The notes beneath the pieces were generated by a model. The model saw only the letters and a list, made by a program, of their open reading frames with translations, was not told where the DNA came from and made no database searches. This document shows, in pieces, positions 1 to 8,064 of a stretch of 25,242 nucleotides of DNA. Origin of the DNA: an uncultured Alphaproteobacteria bacterium. Lineage in GTDB: Bacteria > Pseudomonadota > Alphaproteobacteria > RF32 > CAG-239. The stretch is taken from assembly GCA_910585375.1 (NCBI GenBank), contig CAJUCZ010000025.1:1-25242 (forward strand), written 5' to 3'. The first letter of the stretch is position 1; each line of letters begins with the position of its first letter. Made by a program: the position numbers and the translations under genes.

Positions 1-59
1 GGTAGAGCATTTGACTTTTAATCAAAGGGTCTCGGGTTCGAATCCCGACGCGCTCACCA
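1..59 (+). tRNA. tRNA-Lys(UUU), 5' end missing
   Basis: The anticodon stem pairs TTTGA (10-14) with TCAAA (22-26) around the loop CTTTTAA, giving anticodon TTT at 17-19, read as lysine. The T arm is TCGGG-TTCGAAT-CCCGA (34-48 region), followed by the acceptor 3' strand CGCGCTC, discriminator A56 and an encoded CCA at 57-59. The 5' acceptor strand and part of the D arm lie before base 1, so the window opens inside the gene. A Rho-independent terminator follows within three bases. Confidence 0.95.
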
Positions 60-61
60 TT

Positions 62-96
62 AAAAAAGACTTTTGTTTTCACAAAAGTCTTTTTTT
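62..96 (+). terminator. Rho-independent terminator of tRNA-Lys
   Basis: A15-base stem (62-76 with 81-95) closes on a four-base loop. The right arm ends in a run of T. It directly follows the tRNA CCA end. Confidence 0.85.
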
Positions 97-186
97 GTAT
101 CCAAAATTGAATCCTCACCGTTAATCAATCCTTTTATTTTATTACCTCAATGTACTGATTTTATAATAGTGCTGAACTCGGGAGGC

Positions 187-264
187 GGGAGAGAAAACAA
201 TACAGAGATATAAGCGTAAAGGTAGAATACCGCTGTCTTCCGTTAAAGAAAGGCATTCTCTCCC
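187..264 (-). ncRNA. possible structured RNA in the tRNA/MATE gap
   Basis: The gap 97-382 has no credible gene. It holds a perfect 9-base inverted repeat (GGGAGAGAA at 187-195, TTCTCTCCC at 256-264). Nested inside it, read on the minus strand, are an AGCG/CGCT stem and a small GGTA-TTC-TACC hairpin. A minus-strand promoter-like pair lies just upstream: TTGACA at 310-305 and TAATAT after a 16-base spacer. This combination would suit a small structured transcript, but there is no clear terminator and no family was recognised. The direction is inferred only from the promoter-like pair. Confidence 0.22.
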
Positions 265-382
265 ATAAAGTTTAATATTAATATATTACCCTCTATATTT
301 GTATTGTCAATTTGAGTCTGCTATTGTGTATAAAAATTAATAAACAACGCTTATGATAATTCCCACACAAACCTTTTGATAA

Positions 383-1713
383 CTACCGCTCACCACCAAT
401 ATTATTTGTTTTTTTGCAAAACCACAACCAGCAGACAAATACAAAAAGGATAAGCCTTGAAACCGGCATTGCCAACAAAACGCCATCCAACCCAAACCAG
501 TGCGGCAAGGTAAAAAGGCATAAAGGCAATGCAAAAAAGGCATCCCCATAGATTAAAAGAGAAGAATCCCAGATTTTACCTGTTGCCTGATAGTAATATC
601 CTGCCACACGGATTACCCCCAGCAAGACAAAAGCCGTTGAACTGATAATCAAACCATGAGATGCCAGAGCCGCGGCATTTCCGCTTAAATTAAACCATGC
701 AGGAAAAATATTGTGTCCGGCAAAAGAAACCAGCATCAGGGCAATACCCAGAAAAAAAGCAGTATAATATCCCATATTGCCGATGATATTCTGGCGGCGA
801 TATTTTTTGCCGCCATAAAGACAGGCCACCAAAGGCTGAACCCCCAGTGACAGACCTGTCATCAGAAGTGATCCCAGAGATTCGATCGCACCGATAAAAG
901 TATAAGCCGCCAAGCCGTCAATCTGACCATATTTTAAAGCCTGATAATTATGGAAAAAAGCATTGCTATGACAGACAATTGATTGCCCAACGAAGGGATG
1001 CCGCTGATAACAATTTTCATCAGGTTTGACAACCGTATTTTAAACATTGACCAAGCGTAACGCAACTTTGTATATCCGGTTGCAAAATAAAACAAACCGG
1101 CAATTGCCATTAGAGCCTGAGAAACAACCGTGGCATAAGCAGCTCCGGCAATACCGCCTTTTAATGGAAAAATAAAAATATAATCGAGCAGGATATTTAA
1201 AAGGAGGCCGCCAACCGTAAGCCACATAGACAATACCGGACGGCCGTCGTTGCGAATGACCGAAGAAACCGCCGTCATAAGCATACAAGCTAAATTGCCA
1301 TAAATAATTATGCGGGAATAACGAACGGCACCGGGTAAAAGTTCTTTATCTGCCCCCAACAAAAGCAAAGCATCTGTCAGAAAATAATTTATTACCCCCA
1401 GCATGGCAAAGCTGAAAACAACCTGAAAGCACAGCATATTACCAAAAATCAACCTTGCCTGAGCCAGATTTCCGTTGCCGCGGGATTGAGAAATGATAAT
1501 TGCACCACCCGTTCCCAACATATCGCCAACAGCCCAAAACAACATAACCAGCGGCCAGGTTACGGCAACTGACGCCAGTCCCAATTCCCCTGCAGCCTGA
1601 CCGATAAAAATCGTATCTACAATACTATAAGAACCGACAATCAGCATTCCCACCATTGACGGCAGAACATAAGATAAAAACAGTCTGGCATTTTTATTTA
1701 ATGTTATATTCAT
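383..1713 (-). pseudogene. MATE-family efflux transporter, frameshifted
   Basis: This is a multidrug/toxin extrusion (MATE) membrane transporter of the MepA/DinF type, which expels organic cations or drugs using an ion gradient. The N-terminal part (from ATG at 1713, 259 codons) has the typical start with a VDTIFIG-like helix and several membrane spans, and stops at 934. The C-terminal part continues in another frame to a stop at 383. The break is at an A6 run (954-959; T6 on the coding strand). One extra base there restores the family sequence through FFHNYQALKYG into the second half, giving a normal length of about 440 residues. It could be a true mutation, a sequencing error, or a gene rescued by slippage on the T run. 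The start is supported by a leading membrane helix; a folded leader lies upstream. Confidence 0.85.
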
Positions 1714-1736
1714 TTCTTCACCATTTTAAAAACAAA

Positions 1737-1815
1737 TAAAGCCCGATTAAGAAACCGAGCGCACTCGACATCTTATCCGGCCTATTCATTGCGATGAACA
1801 TCCTCCGATGAGCAA
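1737..1815 (-). promoter_or_regulatory. structured 5' leader of the MATE gene
   Basis: Read on the minus strand, three hairpins follow each other. The first is CATC-GGAG-GATG, the second TTCAT-CGCA-ATGAA. The third is long and interrupted, with a core CGAG-TGCG-CTCG extended outward by AAGA/TCTT and by GGCC pairing with the GGGCT region. The long hairpin is followed by a T-rich stretch before the start at 1713, so it could act as an attenuator or as part of a riboswitch-like leader. No known riboswitch class was recognised in it. Confidence 0.4.
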
Positions 1816-2014
1816 AAGAACTTTATAAAAAAGGATATAAAAAATCAAGAACTTTTTCCGCCGTCAATACCCTGATTATTTTTTCTTAATCAAGCCGGAA
1901 TTGCATTTCAAATTTCCGATCGCAACCGCCATCATTTTGTCCATTATTTTTCAACCACAACTAAATTAGACAGGACAAAACCATCTCAAGTCTTTCGCCC
2001 AAGCAAATTTCACA

Positions 2015-2043
2015 TTGACAAATTTTTTACAAAAAAGTATTAA
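2015..2043 (+). promoter_or_regulatory. sigma-70-type promoter of the autotransporter gene
   Basis: A perfect -35 box TTGACA (2015-2020) is followed after 17 bases by TATTAA (2038-2043, 4 of 6 matches). The ribosome site GAGGAA (2075-2080) sits three bases before the ATG at 2084. Confidence 0.65.
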
Positions 2044-2083
2044 TTCATTTTCAAATAAAAAAAAATAATAAAATGAGGAACTG

Positions 2084-5000
2084 ATGAAGCTGAAAAAAAT
2101 TTATTGGACAATGGCTCTGGCCGGAAATCTGACTGCTTTTGATGCACAGGCAGAAACCATTACAACAGGTAATGAGCTGCTTGCCGCGACTCAGGGAAAC
2201 AGCGCGGGAAACTCTGTCACGCTGACATTGGGGCAAGATGTTGTTTTATCTGAAAACGCAGGCGCTTTTGCGGGCGATATTACCATTGACGGACAAGAAA
2301 GCAAATATGCCATTGACGGACAACGACACAGCGGCTTTATCTCAACAAACGCAACGGATTCCCTCACCGTCAAAAATGCAACTTTGAAAAATTTCGGAGG
2401 TTCCGCGACCAAAGGTGTTGTCATAAATAATGATAACGGCGGCACGGTAAATTTGCAAAACGTAAATTTTGAAAATAATACTCTTACCGGCACATATGAC
2501 GGTACAACCTATGCTCCTACAACCGCCCTCATCAGTAACGGCAACAGCGGCACAATGTCTATTGAAGGTCGTTTTGCAAACAATACCAATTCTTCCGCGA
2601 ATGATGCCCGAGCAAACGGCGCCCTCATCACCAATTACAGTGGACAAATCAGCAAGATCAGCGGTGATTTTATAAATAATGCCGTAGAACGGACATATAC
2701 CGGCGGCAGCTATATTCACGGAGGCGTCATCTGGCAAGGCGGCACAAATGCGCTTATTGATCAAATTAACGGAACTTTTGACGACAATATTATCAACTCT
2801 ACCCGAAATTCAGCTTACGGCAGCGTTGTTCACGTCAAAACAGGAACTGTCAACAATATCTCCGGCTCTTATACAAACAACAAAGCCGTCAGCGGTTCCT
2901 CATTTGCCGCCGGAGGCGCAATTTATAACAGCAATTCAATCGGTAGCATCAGCGGAATATTTTCCAATAACGAGGTTAAGACTGACGGAACATCAACCCA
3001 GTCCTTGGCAAGCTCAGCGATTTCTTCCTCCGGCGGAGCAATTCATAACCAAGGTTCTATCGTCAGCATAAAGGACAGTTCTTTTGAAAATAATAAAGCA
3101 ACCGGGGGAGCTGCCAAAGGCGGGGCGATTTTCAGCTCGGAAGCCGGCAGAAGTTCCGGAGCAATCGGAGAAATCGTGAATTCTTCTTTCAAAAATAATG
3201 TTGTTACAAATACACATACAAACACCGGGGACAGATATCTTGCAAAAGGCGGAGCGATTTATTATGAATCATCTGATCCCAGCCTGACCATTAAAGCGCA
3301 GGACGGCGGGGTTTCCGAATTCAGCGGGAACAAAACCGTACAGACTGACGGTTCGGCGGTTAATAATGCTATTTATATGGGGAAGAAAAATGCCGTTCTG
3401 AACTTAACGGCCCAAACTGACGGTCAAATTATTTTCAATGATGAAATAGACGGAATTAACGGTTATACAATCAACATCAGCGGGGATGAGACAGGAAGGG
3501 TAGCTCTTAACAATAAAGTCAGAAACGCCAGTCAGCTTACTTCAGAAAACGTCACTTTGGCACTGGGCATTTCCGACGATGGTTCCGCCGATTTGGAAAA
3601 CGTTAACCTTACTATGAAAAGCGGTGTGTTGGATTTGGAAAACGATACGCTTCAAAGCGTTAAAACAGGCATTTTTTCATCTACGGCCGATGTCCGGCTG
3701 AACATCGATGCCGATCTTGACGCCGGAACATCTGACCGGATAACAGCCTCTTCCGTTGCGTCCGGTTCGGAGATTTCTTTGGGATCCGTCAATATTATTA
3801 ATGACGGGTTGCAAAGCGTTACCGTTTTTGCCAACGGAGAAGCTCCGACTTTTGTTAATCTGGCAGATTTTGCCGCTTTTAACCAAAAATACAAATACAC
3901 TTTTTCTGACGGCGGCGCCGGAATTTTAGACGTAGCTTCTCGGGAGCAGAACGTTACCGGATTAAACGGAGCAATCGTTGATCAGACCGAAAATAAATCT
4001 TATGCCATGCAGGAAAATGATAAAATTTCCGCAAATTTGGGAAAACTTGAAGGCAGCTCGCTTACTATCGAAGGCAATAACGGCACACTTTTCGGAGAAG
4101 GTTATGCCGGAATGGAAGTCGGCAAAGAACAAAGCGTCATCATTAACAATGTCGAAGAAATCAGCGGATTTAACAGTACCGAAGGCGGTTTTATTAAAAA
4201 CGACGGGGATATTTACCTGAATAACACCAGCCTCAAAAACAACACCGCAGATATCGGCGGAGCAATTTATACAACGGGCAACGTTCATATTGCCGCTAAC
4301 GGCAAAGATGTTGTATTTGAAGGAAACGCGGCGGCATCTTCCTCTAATGACAATGCCATTTTTGTTGCAGACAAAAATGCGGCGCTAAATTTATCGGCCA
4401 GCAACGGCAAAATCCATTTTAAAGACGGCATTGACGGTGTTGAAGGTTATAAAGTCAATGTTGACGGAACTTCCAATGAAAACGGTACCGTTATCTTTGA
4501 CAAACAAATTAATAATCTTGGCGAACTGACAGTCAATACGGCAACAGTCAAACTTGCCGAAGAAAATCTGATTCAAAACGCAGATGTTGTCTTAAACTCA
4601 GGAAAGCTTGACTTAAACAACGGCAAAACCGGCGAGACTAATGTGGCAAACTATACCAGTAACGGCGGCATTCTGAGTATTGACGTTGATCCGGCGGCAG
4701 GAAAAGCCGATGAATTGAGGATCAGCGGCGACGCAAGCGGACACACTCAACTTCTTGTTCATGCTCTGGACGCGTCAAAGCCTGAACAAAACATTTTGTT
4801 TGCCAAAGTTGACGGCAATGTTAACGATGCCTCTTTTGATGTTTGGCGCGTTTACGGAAGCCCGTATGACTGGGGAACGGTTTATGATGCCGAACGGCAG
4901 GAGTGGTATTTAAATACGGTTGCCCACAACCCTGTGCTGGCTGCCGAAATGCTGGGTTATATCGGGTTGCATTCCGCAGGTTTTGAGCTTAACCGCAATT

Positions 5001-5881
5001 TGCTCAGAAATGTTCAAAACAAAGTTGCGGCCAATACATTAGGATATAAATGCTGCGGACTGTATGACGAAAATTACGACGGAAAAAATTTATATAATGT
5101 CTGGGTTTCGCCCACTTACAGCTCTCTTAAAGTACGGAACAAAGCTGATTATGATGCTGAGATAACCGGTTTGGAGGCCGGTGCCGATGTGGTTTCCAGC
5201 TCAAACAGCCGTACGGGATTTTTCCTTTCTTACCGGCAGGGAGATTTTGATTTTAGCGGCAGAGGCGACAAACTTTACGCCCATACCGGTACTGATATGG
5301 ATATTGACAGTTATGCCGCCGGTTTATACTATAATTATATTTATCGCAACTGGTGGTTATGGAGCAGCGTCTACGGCGGATATCTCGACGTTAACCTGCG
5401 GACCGGAGACGGGGTTAAAGCTGATACCGACGGTTATATGTTCGGGTCACGTTTTGCCGCAGGATACAGCATGATATTTGCACCGGGCTGGACATTCTCC
5501 CCGATTGCCGCCCTGTCTTACAGTTTTCTTCATTATGACGACTTCAGCGATAATGCCGGCAAAAAAGTCCGATATGATGATCTGTCGGTTGTTGAACTGG
5601 AGCTTGGCGCAAGGTTGGAAAAACAAATCAGCGTTGACGGCAAATACCTGAAGTTGTATGCGCAACCTGGTATTGTTCAAAACATTAACCTTAACAATAA
5701 CGTTAAGATCAGCAATTTTGCCAAAACCCATACGACGGAAGACCAGCTCCTCGGCCGGATGGAAATCGGCGCAAGACTAAGTCTGACCGAACAATGGATG
5801 ATGTTTTTGAATGCCGAATATATGTTTGGCAAAGGCTATTCCGATACTTCGGTACGGGCCGGCGTTAATTATGCCTGGTAG
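2084..5881 (+). CDS. autotransporter with POMP-like beta-helix passenger
   Basis: A 1265-residue type V secretion protein. Residues 1-24 form a signal peptide with a likely AQA|E cut. Residues of about 25-940 form a passenger rich in Asn, Gly, Ser and Thr, with repeated FxNN and GGAI motifs (for example GGAIYN and GGAIHN), as in polymorphic outer-membrane proteins of Chlamydia and in pectate-lyase-like beta-helices. Two related modules start near residues 429 and 759 (K-N-A-x-LNL followed by an I-DG-x-x-GY motif). Residues of about 990-1265 form the beta-barrel translocator, with alternating aromatic strands and a final Trp (Y-A-W), the usual recognition signal for outer-membrane insertion. 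An adjacent Cys pair (near 989) sits where the linker meets the barrel, which is uncommon in autotransporters. The gene has its own promoter and terminator. The passenger function (adhesion or another surface role) cannot be read from sequence. Confidence 0.92.
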   Translation: MKLKKIYWTMALAGNLTAFDAQAETITTGNELLAATQGNSAGNSVTLTLGQDVVLSENAGAFAGDITIDGQESKYAIDGQRHSGFISTNATDSLTVKNATLKNFGGSATKGVVINNDNGGTVNLQNVNFENNTLTGTYDGTTYAPTTALISNGNSGTMSIEGRFANNTNSSANDARANGALITNYSGQISKISGDFINNAVERTYTGGSYIHGGVIWQGGTNALIDQINGTFDDNIINSTRNSAYGSVVHVKTGTVNNISGSYTNNKAVSGSSFAAGGAIYNSNSIGSISGIFSNNEVKTDGTSTQSLASSAISSSGGAIHNQGSIVSIKDSSFENNKATGGAAKGGAIFSSEAGRSSGAIGEIVNSSFKNNVVTNTHTNTGDRYLAKGGAIYYESSDPSLTIKAQDGGVSEFSGNKTVQTDGSAVNNAIYMGKKNAVLNLTAQTDGQIIFNDEIDGINGYTINISGDETGRVALNNKVRNASQLTSENVTLALGISDDGSADLENVNLTMKSGVLDLENDTLQSVKTGIFSSTADVRLNIDADLDAGTSDRITASSVASGSEISLGSVNIINDGLQSVTVFANGEAPTFVNLADFAAFNQKYKYTFSDGGAGILDVASREQNVTGLNGAIVDQTENKSYAMQENDKISANLGKLEGSSLTIEGNNGTLFGEGYAGMEVGKEQSVIINNVEEISGFNSTEGGFIKNDGDIYLNNTSLKNNTADIGGAIYTTGNVHIAANGKDVVFEGNAAASSSNDNAIFVADKNAALNLSASNGKIHFKDGIDGVEGYKVNVDGTSNENGTVIFDKQINNLGELTVNTATVKLAEENLIQNADVVLNSGKLDLNNGKTGETNVANYTSNGGILSIDVDPAAGKADELRISGDASGHTQLLVHALDASKPEQNILFAKVDGNVNDASFDVWRVYGSPYDWGTVYDAERQEWYLNTVAHNPVLAAEMLGYIGLHSAGFELNRNLLRNVQNKVAANTLGYKCCGLYDENYDGKNLYNVWVSPTYSSLKVRNKADYDAEITGLEAGADVVSSSNSRTGFFLSYRQGDFDFSGRGDKLYAHTGTDMDIDSYAAGLYYNYIYRNWWLWSSVYGGYLDVNLRTGDGVKADTDGYMFGSRFAAGYSMIFAPGWTFSPIAALSYSFLHYDDFSDNAGKKVRYDDLSVVELELGARLEKQISVDGKYLKLYAQPGIVQNINLNNNVKISNFAKTHTTEDQLLGRMEIGARLSLTEQWMMFLNAEYMFGKGYSDTSVRAGVNYAW

Positions 5882-5899
5882 AAACGTTTGCCGCTGTTT

Positions 5900-5928
5900 A
5901 AACCCCGCGTTTTTTGCGGGGTTTTTCT
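5900..5928 (+). terminator. terminator of the autotransporter gene
   Basis: The stem AAACCCCGC (5900-5908) pairs with GCGGGGTTT (5916-5924) and is followed by T-rich sequence, 19 bases after the stop codon. Confidence 0.9.
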
Positions 5929-6021
5929 TTAAAACAAATTATGCAATGCCCAACATATTTTCTTTGATGTTTTGATAATTTTATTATAAGTTCCCGATAA
6001 TACGGAAACCGGAGTTTTGCA

Positions 6022-6591
6022 ATGTATGAAAAAAGCCTTTTATTACGTTTGCTTTGGCTGTTTAAGGCCAATATTACCATCAGCTGCCTTGCCGTCGGCG
6101 GCGGATATATGATTCTCCCGTTAATGAAAAAACAATTTATTGACAAGGCGAAAGTCTGCGATTTTGACGAATTGTTGGAGATGTATGCCATTGCACAATC
6201 TGCTCCCGGCGCCATTGCCGTCAACCTTTCGGCTATCACCGGCTACAAACTGGCAAAACTGCCCGGAGCTATCGTCAGCTGTATTGCTGCAGTTTTGCCA
6301 CCGTTGCTGATTATTTCGGCGGTAACAGTTTGCTACCGGCAGCTGGTTAACAACCACACCGTCAACGCAGCTCTTAAAGGTATGATTGCTGCAATTGCGG
6401 CCATTATTATTGATGTGGTTTACGAAATGAGCAAAAATGTGGCACGGTCAAAAGAAATGCTTGGGCTTTTTACGGCTGCAGCCGTTTTTTACGCTGCATT
6501 TATTCTCAATTTCAATGCCATTTTGCTTATTATATTTTCATTGACCGCTTATGCCGTTATTTTTAATATCAGAAACAGGCTGAAAAAATAA
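6022..6591 (+). CDS. chromate transporter ChrA family, first half-size subunit
   Basis: A 189-residue membrane protein of the CHR family, which moves chromate or related oxyanions across the inner membrane. It has the CHR features: an early GGGY motif (within a V-GGGYMI segment), an SAPGAIAVN-like signature near residue 60, and about five or six hydrophobic segments. Full-length ChrA has two homologous halves; this gene encodes one half, and the next gene encodes the other. The ribosome site GGAG (6011-6014) is seven bases before the ATG. The stop codon abuts the next ATG with no gap, so the two are translationally coupled and probably form a hetero-oligomer. The substrate in this organism is not certain, since many CHR proteins have no tested role in chromate resistance. 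Confidence 0.9.
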   Translation: MYEKSLLLRLLWLFKANITISCLAVGGGYMILPLMKKQFIDKAKVCDFDELLEMYAIAQSAPGAIAVNLSAITGYKLAKLPGAIVSCIAAVLPPLLIISAVTVCYRQLVNNHTVNAALKGMIAAIAAIIIDVVYEMSKNVARSKEMLGLFTAAAVFYAAFILNFNAILLIIFSLTAYAVIFNIRNRLKK

Positions 6592-7152
6592 ATGTCAGAA
6601 AAAATTTTGGAATTAAGTCTTAGCTTTTTACAAATCGGCAGCTTTAGCATTGGCGGAGGCTATGCCATTATTTCGCTGATTGAGGAACTGATTGTCAACC
6701 GTTATCATTGGATTACGTTAAAAGAATACACCGACATTATCACAATCTCCCAGATGACGCCGGGGCCGCTGGCAATTAACGCCTCCAGTTTTGTCGGGCT
6801 CAAGATTGCCGGAATATTCGGTGCCGTCGCGGCAACTTTTTGTTGCGTTTTTTCCGGCGTCGTCATTTCTCTCGGCGGATATTGCTTTTTTTGCCGACAC
6901 CGGAAATCCGATGCAATTATGAATATTTTACAGGGGCTAAAAGCCGTGGCGACCGGCTTAATCGGTGCGGCAGGAGCAGGAATTTTGCTGTTATCCCTGA
7001 CCGGACAGCCCGAATTTTCCGCTCACATCAATCATCTTGATTTTTATGCCTTAGCGATTGCAATTGTTTCTTTGTTCCTTTTGCGCCGTTTTAAAATCGG
7101 GCCGGTCTGGCTTATGGGTATCAGCGCAGTTGCCGGCATTATTTTTTATTAG
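6592..7152 (+). CDS. chromate transporter ChrA family, second half-size subunit
   Basis: A 186-residue CHR-family half protein, partner of the gene just upstream. It shows the GSFSIGGGYA motif near the N terminus and a QMTPGPLAIN signature near residue 57, which is closer to the classical ChrA signature than the corresponding segment of the first subunit. Several hydrophobic helices follow. The ATG directly follows the TAA of the first gene, and the only ribosome site is a weak AGG inside that gene's end, so translation likely depends on coupling. No terminator hairpin was seen after the stop at 7152. Confidence 0.9.
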   Translation: MSEKILELSLSFLQIGSFSIGGGYAIISLIEELIVNRYHWITLKEYTDIITISQMTPGPLAINASSFVGLKIAGIFGAVAATFCCVFSGVVISLGGYCFFCRHRKSDAIMNILQGLKAVATGLIGAAGAGILLLSLTGQPEFSAHINHLDFYALAIAIVSLFLLRRFKIGPVWLMGISAVAGIIFY

Positions 7153-7432
7153 CTTCCGGCTGCAAATTTTAATAAAAAATGCACTTCCGATAAAAAAAAT
7201 TATGCCTAATTTATCCGAAATTTTAACAAACGGCAGATTCTTCTCTATTTGAATTTTCTTAAAAATTATTTTTTATTTCCAAAAACACTAGATTACCATA
7301 GACAAAACGATGCGCTTTTGACAAGTAAACCAAAAATAATTTTTAGAAAAATCAATAAATTAAACAAGTTTTAACACTTTGCATATATTCTATGGTTGTA
7401 TTTGGAAAATTTTACTTTTAAGGACTATAAAG
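7153..7432 (+). promoter_or_regulatory. AT-rich gap holding the promoter of the 84-aa gene
   Basis: This gap has no credible gene. The best promoter reading is TAAACA (7361-7366), a 17-base spacer and TATATT (7384-7389, 5 of 6 matches). It would start RNA about 36 bases before the ATG at 7433. A TTGACA at 7318-7323 has no good -10 partner. The rest is AT-rich sequence without recognised structure. Confidence 0.45.
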
Positions 7433-7687
7433 ATGAAAAACTACTCTGAAAATGATATTCGTATTGCTGCTTATTACAACTGGTTGAACAACGGCTGCCA
7501 AAACGGTACAGAGCTGAAAAACTGGAACGATGCTTTGAACCAGCTCTCTAAAATCAGCTGCTCCGGCAAATCTTGCAGCACAAGCAAATCCAGCTGCTCT
7601 ACAAAAACCAGCAGTAAAGCTTGCGCAAGCAAAACTTCCGTAAAAAAAGCTTCCAGCTCTAAAACAAATTCTAAAACAAAAAAATAA
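7433..7687 (+). CDS. small Cys/Ser/Lys-rich protein with DUF2934-like head
   Basis: An 84-residue protein of unknown function. Residues of about 8-38 resemble the short DUF2934 pattern (I-R-x-x-A-Y-x-x-W, then G-x-x-x-G-x-E-x-x-x-W). Residues 41-84 form a low-complexity tail made almost only of Ser, Lys, Thr, Ala and Cys, with Cys at 43, 48, 55 and 64. The lysine-rich end is basic and might bind nucleic acid or a polyanion; this is inference. The start at 7433 is preferred over one 54 bases upstream because AAGGA (7420-7424) lies eight bases before it. A strong terminator follows, so it is a single-gene unit with a clear promoter and ribosome site, suggesting good expression. Confidence 0.75.
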   Translation: MKNYSENDIRIAAYYNWLNNGCQNGTELKNWNDALNQLSKISCSGKSCSTSKSSCSTKTSSKACASKTSVKKASSSKTNSKTKK

Positions 7688-7711
7688 TTTTGTTTTCGCT
7701 GAGATTTTATA

Positions 7712-7738
7712 GCCCCGCAAATTGCGGGGTTTTTTTTA
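7712..7738 (+). terminator. terminator of the 84-aa gene
   Basis: The stem CCCCGC (7713-7718) pairs with GCGGGG (7724-7729) and is followed by a run of eight T. Confidence 0.9.
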
Positions 7739-7769
7739 TATATAAAAAACAGCTCATATGCATGCCACC

Positions 7770-7801
7770 AAAAGCCCCATTACATTTGTAATGGGGCTTT
7801 T
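7770..7801 (-). terminator. terminator of the 280-aa/76-aa gene pair
   Basis: A perfect 15-base inverted repeat (7770-7784 with 7787-7801) lies just past the stop of the reverse-strand 76-aa gene. Both outer ends are short A or T runs, so it can work on either strand and backs up the forward terminator at 7712-7738. Confidence 0.75.
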
Positions 7802-7804
7802 ACA

Positions 7805-8035
7805 TTAATAAGCGCCGGGGTTGCGGGGATCTGTCGGATCAGACGGATCCGGACCGGGATTTTCATCCTTTATACCCAATTTTTTCATTCCATACTTTAT
7901 CGGATCAATAAGTACTGTTCCGAAAAGTCCGAGGATTCCTGTTGCTATTCGTCCACCTACAGGCATATCCGAATCAGTAACACTCTCCTTTAGCAAATCG
8001 ACGAAATAGTAATCGTCATCATCTTTTTTCGACAT
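7805..8035 (-). CDS. 76-aa hypothetical protein, acidic head and Pro-rich tail
   Basis: No family was recognised. The N terminus is charged (KKDDDD), residues of about 25-50 form a glycine-rich hydrophobic or amphipathic stretch that could touch a membrane, and the end is rich in Pro and Asp (DPSDPTDP). It lies 29 bases downstream of the 280-aa gene on the same strand and is followed by a strong hairpin, so the two probably share a transcript. No clear Shine-Dalgarno sequence precedes the ATG. A real gene is supported by its position between the larger gene and a terminator placed three bases after its stop. Confidence 0.55.
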   Translation of the reverse strand: MSKKDDDDYYFVDLLKESVTDSDMPVGGRIATGILGLFGTVLIDPIKYGMKKLGIKDENPGPDPSDPTDPRNPGAY

Positions 8036-8064
8036 AATACAATAATTTTAGGTTAAACAATAAA

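Larger units (their letters stand above)
1714..2083. other. 370-base divergent intergenic region
   Basis: This stretch separates the reverse-strand MATE gene from the forward autotransporter gene. No coding frame is convincing. It contains the folded MATE leader (1737-1815), a weak minus-strand promoter candidate near 1820-1845 (TTGATT and TATAAA about 15 bases apart), and the autotransporter promoter at 2015-2043. The middle part (about 1860-2010) is AT-rich with nothing recognised. Confidence 0.6.
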
